Part shown: piece after piece, positions 60,182-64,000 of the stretch
Numbering within the stretch: the stretch's first letter is position 1
Layout: each line of letters starts with the position of its first letter
Source of the DNA: Methanosphaerula subterraneus
GTDB taxonomy: Archaea; Halobacteriota; Methanomicrobia; Methanomicrobiales; Methanospirillaceae
Direction of reading: 5' to 3'
Length of the DNA stretch: 64,000 bases
NCBI RefSeq assembly: GCF_052055875.1
Contig: NZ_CP170508.1
Span: forward strand, 930,001 to 994,000
Program-made: the position numbers and the translations under genes
The notes under the pieces: generated by a model
What the model was told of the DNA's origin: nothing
The model's input: only the letters and a program-made list of their open reading frames with translations
The model's database searches: none

Positions 60182-62059
60182 ATGAGAGGCGCTCTATCGT
60201 ACAGCTCCTCCGGGTTTCTTCTCCTCCTTCTCATCTGCCTTCTTGTGATGCCTGCAGGAGCACAGGGAAACGGGGACGAGCCACTCGTGATCATGACTCC
60301 GGGCCAGTATGTTCTGGATTATGATCGTACAGCCGGGGGTCAGCACGGGATCGTGATCAGCAGTTCGGACGTCCTGCTCGATGGGAACGGATGCCAGGTG
60401 ACCGGCACCTCAATGAGTGACTCTGTTGGAATCGTGGTGAATGGACCGCAGCAGAATGTGACGATCAGAAACCTGTCCGTTCAATCATGGGGGATCGGGA
60501 TCCAGTACCAATCGGTCAGTTCGGGTCTGCTGTCCGGGGTGACCGCAGTGAACTGCACAGAGAACGGGTTCCTCCTCGATAGGTGCAGGGAGATCAGCAT
60601 TGAAGGCTGCCAGGCACTTCGGAACGGATACCCCGGGATCGCCGTCAATGAGTCGACCGGGTGCCGGCTGACAGGGACCAGGGCCCTTCAGAACGGGGAT
60701 GTCGGCATCTACCTGCTCAATACCACCGGCACCAGGGTCGATCACTGCACGGTCTCGGACAACCGGATGAACGGGATCTTCCTTGAACAGAGCAGCCGGA
60801 CGACAATTGATCGCTGCCAGGCTGCTTGGAACCGGTACCCGGGGATCGCCATCAGTGGCGGAACACAGAATCTGATCACACAAAACCTGCTCTATGGCAA
60901 CCATATGGCCGCGGTGTACCTCGACAGAACCGGCAGGACGCTGGTCCAGAACAATGCGGCTGGCGGAAGCCCGACCGGGCTCAGCATCGTGAACTGCACA
61001 GACCGGGTGGTCACCGGCGGAAACCGGTGGATGACCGACCAGCAGGAGATGGTGACCGGAACAGGGAGCACCTCATCAGTTCCCGCACTCGGCCCATCGC
61101 TGGACACCCAGTATGCGCTGGTAGCCCTGGACAGGGCGGCCGGGGCCACCGTCAGGACCGGGTACCGGGTCGACGTCGAAGACGGAAGACAGATTGCGCT
61201 GCATATTGCCGGTACCGGCGGGCCTGTGGTGGTGATGGAGGCCGGAACAGGGGACAGTACCCTCACCTGGTCACAGGTCCAGCAGGCGGTCGGGGAGTTC
61301 ACGACCGCGGTCTCGGTCGACCGGGCCGGGATGGGCTGGTCCGACCCGACGACTGGACCGGTGAATGCAACAGCCGACGTGTCCGACCTGCATATCGCCC
61401 TCCACAATGCAGGTCTCCCCACACCCTATCTGCTGGTCGGCGAGGAGCGGGGGGCGACGATGCTGAGACTCTTCGCGCACCGGTATCCGGCCGAGGTCGC
61501 CGGGCTGGTTCTGATCGAACCTGAAGTTGAGAACGAATTCATCGGTGACGCTGAGTACTCCGGTGTTCGACACCAGCAGATCACCGAAATGGTCCAGTCG
61601 CTCGAAGTGGAAGAAGGGGAGGCTGACAACGGGTACCTGGCCAGAAACCCGGGACTGATCCCGGTGGATCCGCGGCTTTCACTGCAGGACCAGCAGACAT
61701 GCAGGGCCCTGCTCGCATCACGCCCCGTGTCCATACAGGTGAGTATCGACGAATGGATGAGGACAGATCGTATCTTCACTGCTGTCCAGTCAGAACTGAA
61801 AGGGGCTCACCTGTCGCCCAGCATACCGGTCAGAGTGCTCCTCTCCTCAGATCCAACCCTTCATGCAGAGGGATCCGGCCCGGTATCGGATGGAAGCAGA
61901 AAATTTTTGGACCTGCAGCGCGGTCTTGCCGGGAGTTCGGCCGACGGGAGGGTAATGGTGGTCGAGAACACCACCCACTCCCTCCAGCTCGACCGTCCTG
62001 ACCTGGTGACCGCCATGGTCAGGCAACTCGTTGATCAGTACGGTTCGACATCGATCTGA
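60182..62059 (+). CDS. exported beta-helix / alpha-beta-hydrolase fusion lacking the nucleophile
   Basis: This 625-residue protein has a signal peptide (to about 28), a right-handed parallel beta-helix (about 50-285, NosD-like repeats such as GIAVNESTGCRLTGTRALQN and GIFLEQSSRTTIDRCQAAWN), and an alpha/beta-hydrolase domain (about 325-620). The hydrolase has VVVMEAGTGDS, VDRAGMGWSD (379-388) and a late THS (H599). The nucleophile elbow, normally GxSxG, reads G420-E-E-R-G, so Glu422 replaces serine. Beta-helix domains usually bind surface carbohydrates. The protein may be a surface binding or scaffold protein instead of an enzyme. The start sits only one base after GGAG, so it is uncertain. 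Confidence 0.85.
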   Translation: MRGALSYSSSGFLLLLLICLLVMPAGAQGNGDEPLVIMTPGQYVLDYDRTAGGQHGIVISSSDVLLDGNGCQVTGTSMSDSVGIVVNGPQQNVTIRNLSVQSWGIGIQYQSVSSGLLSGVTAVNCTENGFLLDRCREISIEGCQALRNGYPGIAVNESTGCRLTGTRALQNGDVGIYLLNTTGTRVDHCTVSDNRMNGIFLEQSSRTTIDRCQAAWNRYPGIAISGGTQNLITQNLLYGNHMAAVYLDRTGRTLVQNNAAGGSPTGLSIVNCTDRVVTGGNRWMTDQQEMVTGTGSTSSVPALGPSLDTQYALVALDRAAGATVRTGYRVDVEDGRQIALHIAGTGGPVVVMEAGTGDSTLTWSQVQQAVGEFTTAVSVDRAGMGWSDPTTGPVNATADVSDLHIALHNAGLPTPYLLVGEERGATMLRLFAHRYPAEVAGLVLIEPEVENEFIGDAEYSGVRHQQITEMVQSLEVEEGEADNGYLARNPGLIPVDPRLSLQDQQTCRALLASRPVSIQVSIDEWMRTDRIFTAVQSELKGAHLSPSIPVRVLLSSDPTLHAEGSGPVSDGSRKFLDLQRGLAGSSADGRVMVVENTTHSLQLDRPDLVTAMVRQLVDQYGSTSI

Positions 62060-62211
62060 GGATGATACATCCCGAACCTCAAATCTCCGGGTTCATCCCC
62101 CAGGAGTGATCCTCAGTTGCAGGATCGCAGAGGGTGGGTCCTGAACCCGGAGACGACACGCGCATCCTTCCCCCATCGCCTGACATCGCCGATGGCAGGG
62201 AATGGATAATG

Positions 62212-62433
62212 TTACTCATCTTCGACAGAGTCGGATTGCTCCGACTCGATCATGGGGCATGGTTCATTGATGCAGGGGCACGGGCGGTATGGGCCTTTCG
62301 GACAGGTCGGTCGGATCTTCTTCGGGCACTCCCCACTCTTCTCCTGCGGGCACCCTGGCAGATATTTCGTTGCATCCAGGGCCTCCCTCTGCGCCTCATA
62401 CAGGTGTCATTTGAGATCTTGTCGGTCGTACAC
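62212..62433 (-). pseudogene. Cys-Pro repeat small protein, apparently interrupted by a TGA
   Basis: A minus-strand frame from GTG 62,433 reads eight codons, then TGA at 62,409, then continues to TAA 62,212-62,214. The later part has a regular CP-x6 pattern: CPQEKSGE, CPKKIRPT, CPKGPYRP, then CPC and CP. A spaced Cys-Pro array of this regularity is unlikely by chance and suggests a former metal- or disulfide-rich small protein. The flanking residues (YDRQDLK before the stop, HLYEAQREALDATKYLPG after) read naturally with one residue at the TGA, so a Trp-to-stop change is likely. A CTG start after the TGA is also possible. Confidence 0.4.
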
Positions 62434-62647
62434 GTTTCAGGTTATATGAAGAGAAACAGCCAGACTTGTAAGATTTCTCCCCGGCAACAGGGGGAGGCCT
62501 CGAACCGCTCACCACCGACAGAGGCTGAACGAAGAACCGGCTCAATCAGCAAGAATTATTTAGCGCATATATCCCATAATCTCCATAGCAGAGTTACAGC
62601 AGGAGTGGGAGAAGGTTTCGAACCAACATGATCCATGGTTACAGAAG
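62434..62647. other. non-coding stretch before the second histidine kinase
   Basis: Together with 62,060-62,211 this surrounds the Cys-rich frame in a 588-base gap. TTCGAACC tRNA-like words occur (about 62,492 and 62,618), but no tRNA can be folded. Confidence 0.35.
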
Positions 62648-63706
62648 GTGACGACGGGCAGAATTCAGACGTTTATCTTTGCACTCCTCATCCTTGCCGG
62701 CATTGCCCTTGAACTCGTTGTCCATGGGTATTACCGTATCTCTGTAGTGTATTCGCACTTCTTCTACCTGATCATCGTGGTCATCGGTCTCAGGTATGGA
62801 CGGAGGGCAACGTATATCGGTCTCTTTTTCGGTATACTCAATATTGCCGTGAGTTACAGACTCAACGGCACCATCGTGCTCGATTCCCTGCTTCGGGCAG
62901 GGATGTTCTGCGTCGTCGGGCTGGTCGTCGGCAGCATCGTCGAGGAGATGAACGGATACCGAAGGGAGCTCCTGGAACAGAATAATGAACTGCGTGACTC
63001 TGAGGCGGCATTCCAGAACGCGAACAGAAAACTGAACCTGTTATCGAGCATCACCAGGCATGACATCAACAACCAGCTGACCGTGCTCCTCGCCTACCTC
63101 TCTCTACTGGCAGAGACGACCGTCGACCAGGAAGCACAGACAATCCTGAATAAGACCGAGAGCGCAGCAGAGACCATCCAGCGTCAGATCACCTTCACCA
63201 GGGATTACCAGGATGTGGGGGTGGCTGCACCACAGTGGCAGAACCCCGGACGATGTCTGGAGGCCATGCAGCCGGCGCTCCACCTCGGACCGGTAAAACT
63301 GCTGATCTCCCTCGACTCCCTGGAGGTGTACGCCGACCCCATGCTTGAGAAGATCTATGAGAACCTGATCGACAATGCACTCAGGCACGGGGGGCACGTC
63401 ACCACGATCAGATTCTCATACCTGCAGTCGGCTGCAGGCATCACCCTCCTGTTCGAGGACGATGGAATCGGCATACCGGACGAGGAGAAGGAGAAGATCT
63501 TCGAGAAGGGGTTCGGGAAGAACACCGGTTTCGGCCTCTTCCTCTCCCGCGAGATCCTCGGTATCACCGGCCTCTCGATCAGGGAGACGGGAACGTTCAC
63601 CAGGGGGGTCAGGTTCGAGATCACCATTCCCCCCGGCAAGTTCCGGTTCGCCGGACAGAGGGTCGTCCCCTCTGAAGAATGCAGAATACCGGCTTGTCAG
63701 AACTGA
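62648..63706 (+). CDS. membrane histidine kinase, short form
   Basis: This 352-residue protein has about three N-terminal helices (to about 98), a coiled coil (about 98-125), the dimerisation helix LLSSITRHDINNQL with H138, and the HATPase domain (YENLIDNALRHGG, G1 EDDGIGIP, G2 GFGLFLSREI). The kinase part matches the long GAF-PAS kinase at 43-45 kb closely, including FTRDYQDVGV and the NTGFGLF motif. No GAF or PAS is present, so the membrane part is the sensor. The GTG start has only a weak ribosome site. No response regulator is adjacent. Confidence 0.88.
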   Translation: MTTGRIQTFIFALLILAGIALELVVHGYYRISVVYSHFFYLIIVVIGLRYGRRATYIGLFFGILNIAVSYRLNGTIVLDSLLRAGMFCVVGLVVGSIVEEMNGYRRELLEQNNELRDSEAAFQNANRKLNLLSSITRHDINNQLTVLLAYLSLLAETTVDQEAQTILNKTESAAETIQRQITFTRDYQDVGVAAPQWQNPGRCLEAMQPALHLGPVKLLISLDSLEVYADPMLEKIYENLIDNALRHGGHVTTIRFSYLQSAAGITLLFEDDGIGIPDEEKEKIFEKGFGKNTGFGLFLSREILGITGLSIRETGTFTRGVRFEITIPPGKFRFAGQRVVPSEECRIPACQN

Positions 63707-63757
63707 TGCCGCGAATCAGACCCGTCGTCGGTCACGGTCTCAAAAGATAAAACCTGT

Positions 63758-64000
63758 TCACCACACCCCCGGCAGCAGCCGGTACCGGGTCCTCTGACAG
63801 TATTCACGGTACCCGGGGAGTTCGTCGACCAGGGCCTTCTCCTCGTCGATGATGCGAAGGGCGATGAAGAGAGGGAGAGGGAGGAACGGGACCAGCGCCC
63901 AGTACGAACCGAGCGCGGTCGGGGTGAAGAGGACCAGGACCAGAAATCCAAGATACAGCGGATGACGGATGACCGCATACGGGCCCGTCGACACCACCCT
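63758..64000 (-). CDS. isoprenylcysteine carboxyl methyltransferase-like membrane protein (cut by window edge)
   Basis: The frame is open to the window end, so the N-terminus is missing. The visible 80 residues contain VVSTGPYAVIRHPLYLG, the SAM-binding signature of ICMT/PEMT-type methyltransferases, two helices (FLVLVLFTPTALGSYWALVP, FLPLPLFIALRIIDEEK) and the EELPGYREYCQRTRYRLLP-like end. Archaeal members methylate lipids or unknown hydrophobic substrates. It converges with the histidine kinase gene. Confidence 0.85.
   Translation of the reverse strand, partial: RVVSTGPYAVIRHPLYLGFLVLVLFTPTALGSYWALVPFLPLPLFIALRIIDEEKALVDELPGYREYCQRTRYRLLPGVW

Noticed and set aside
62406..62411. TGA in the Cys-Pro frame as selenocysteine
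   Set aside because: No SECIS-like structure was identified, and selenocysteine use is not expected in this order of methanogens. A Trp-to-stop change is simpler.
62487..62630. TTCGAACC words as tRNA 3' ends
   Set aside because: Surrounding bases do not form a T-stem of five pairs or an acceptor stem.

Overview
This window is from a methanogenic euryarchaeon, most likely of the order Methanomicrobiales (a Methanosphaerula/Methanoregula-like genome). That rests on archaeal-type GatD/GatE, ribosomal protein L10e, archaeal GlyRS, Hef, DUF2070, DUF555, DUF5350, UPF0147, a geranylgeranyl-reductase-family enzyme, methanogen-style histidine kinases, and a bacterial-type gyrase (gyrB-gyrA) of the kind found in this clade. 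Core genes are GC-rich, have poly-T terminators, and use GGTGA-type ribosome binding sites or lie just downstream of a TATA box. No organism name is encoded, so the assignment is inference.

Positions 1-11,100 form an accessory region. It holds a truncated alpha/beta hydrolase, small enzymes (VOC, DUF1801, a DHFR/RibD-like reductase), an orphan immunity-like protein, an AbiE-type antitoxin/nucleotidyltransferase pair with an unusual antitoxin, an AT-rich RloA-RloB (AbiL/PARIS-like) defence pair, a 55-residue membrane protein, several copies of a decayed GC-rich dispersed repeat, and the isolated 3' end of a tRNA gene. An intact tRNA-Leu(TAA) closes it.

Positions 11,300-21,400 are mostly minus-strand housekeeping operons: hemerythrin; a six-gene cluster ending in dph6 and DUF2070; DUF5350; and argH-gatD-gatE for tRNA-dependent Gln-tRNA formation and arginine synthesis. 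Positions 21,650-24,450 encode a NitT/TauT-type ABC importer whose binding protein looks circularly permuted. rpl10e and an S1-OB-DHH RecJ-like protein follow.

Positions 27,300-34,500 hold small acidic proteins, zinc-ribbon membrane proteins, a 12-repeat NHL propeller protein with a dockerin-like tail, a metallo-beta-lactamase-fold protein and a double-HTH protein. Then come glyS-hef, a ZNRD2-like zinc ribbon, UPF0147, another zinc-ribbon membrane protein and an RND (HAE3/MMPL) exporter.

Positions 43,200-54,100 hold a GAF-PAS histidine kinase, an orphan MASE1-like membrane protein, YjbQ, gyrB-gyrA and a cobalt ECF transporter operon, cbiM-cbiN-cbiO-cbiQ, whose cbiM appears to start at ACG. 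The right end has a geranylgeranyl-reductase-family protein, a DEAD-box helicase with a DbpA-like RNA-binding tail, a cohesin-like secreted protein, a beta-helix/alpha-beta-hydrolase fusion lacking its nucleophile, a decayed Cys-rich small gene, a second histidine kinase and a truncated isoprenylcysteine-methyltransferase-like gene.

All family assignments were made by reading the translations. No database or structure search was run.
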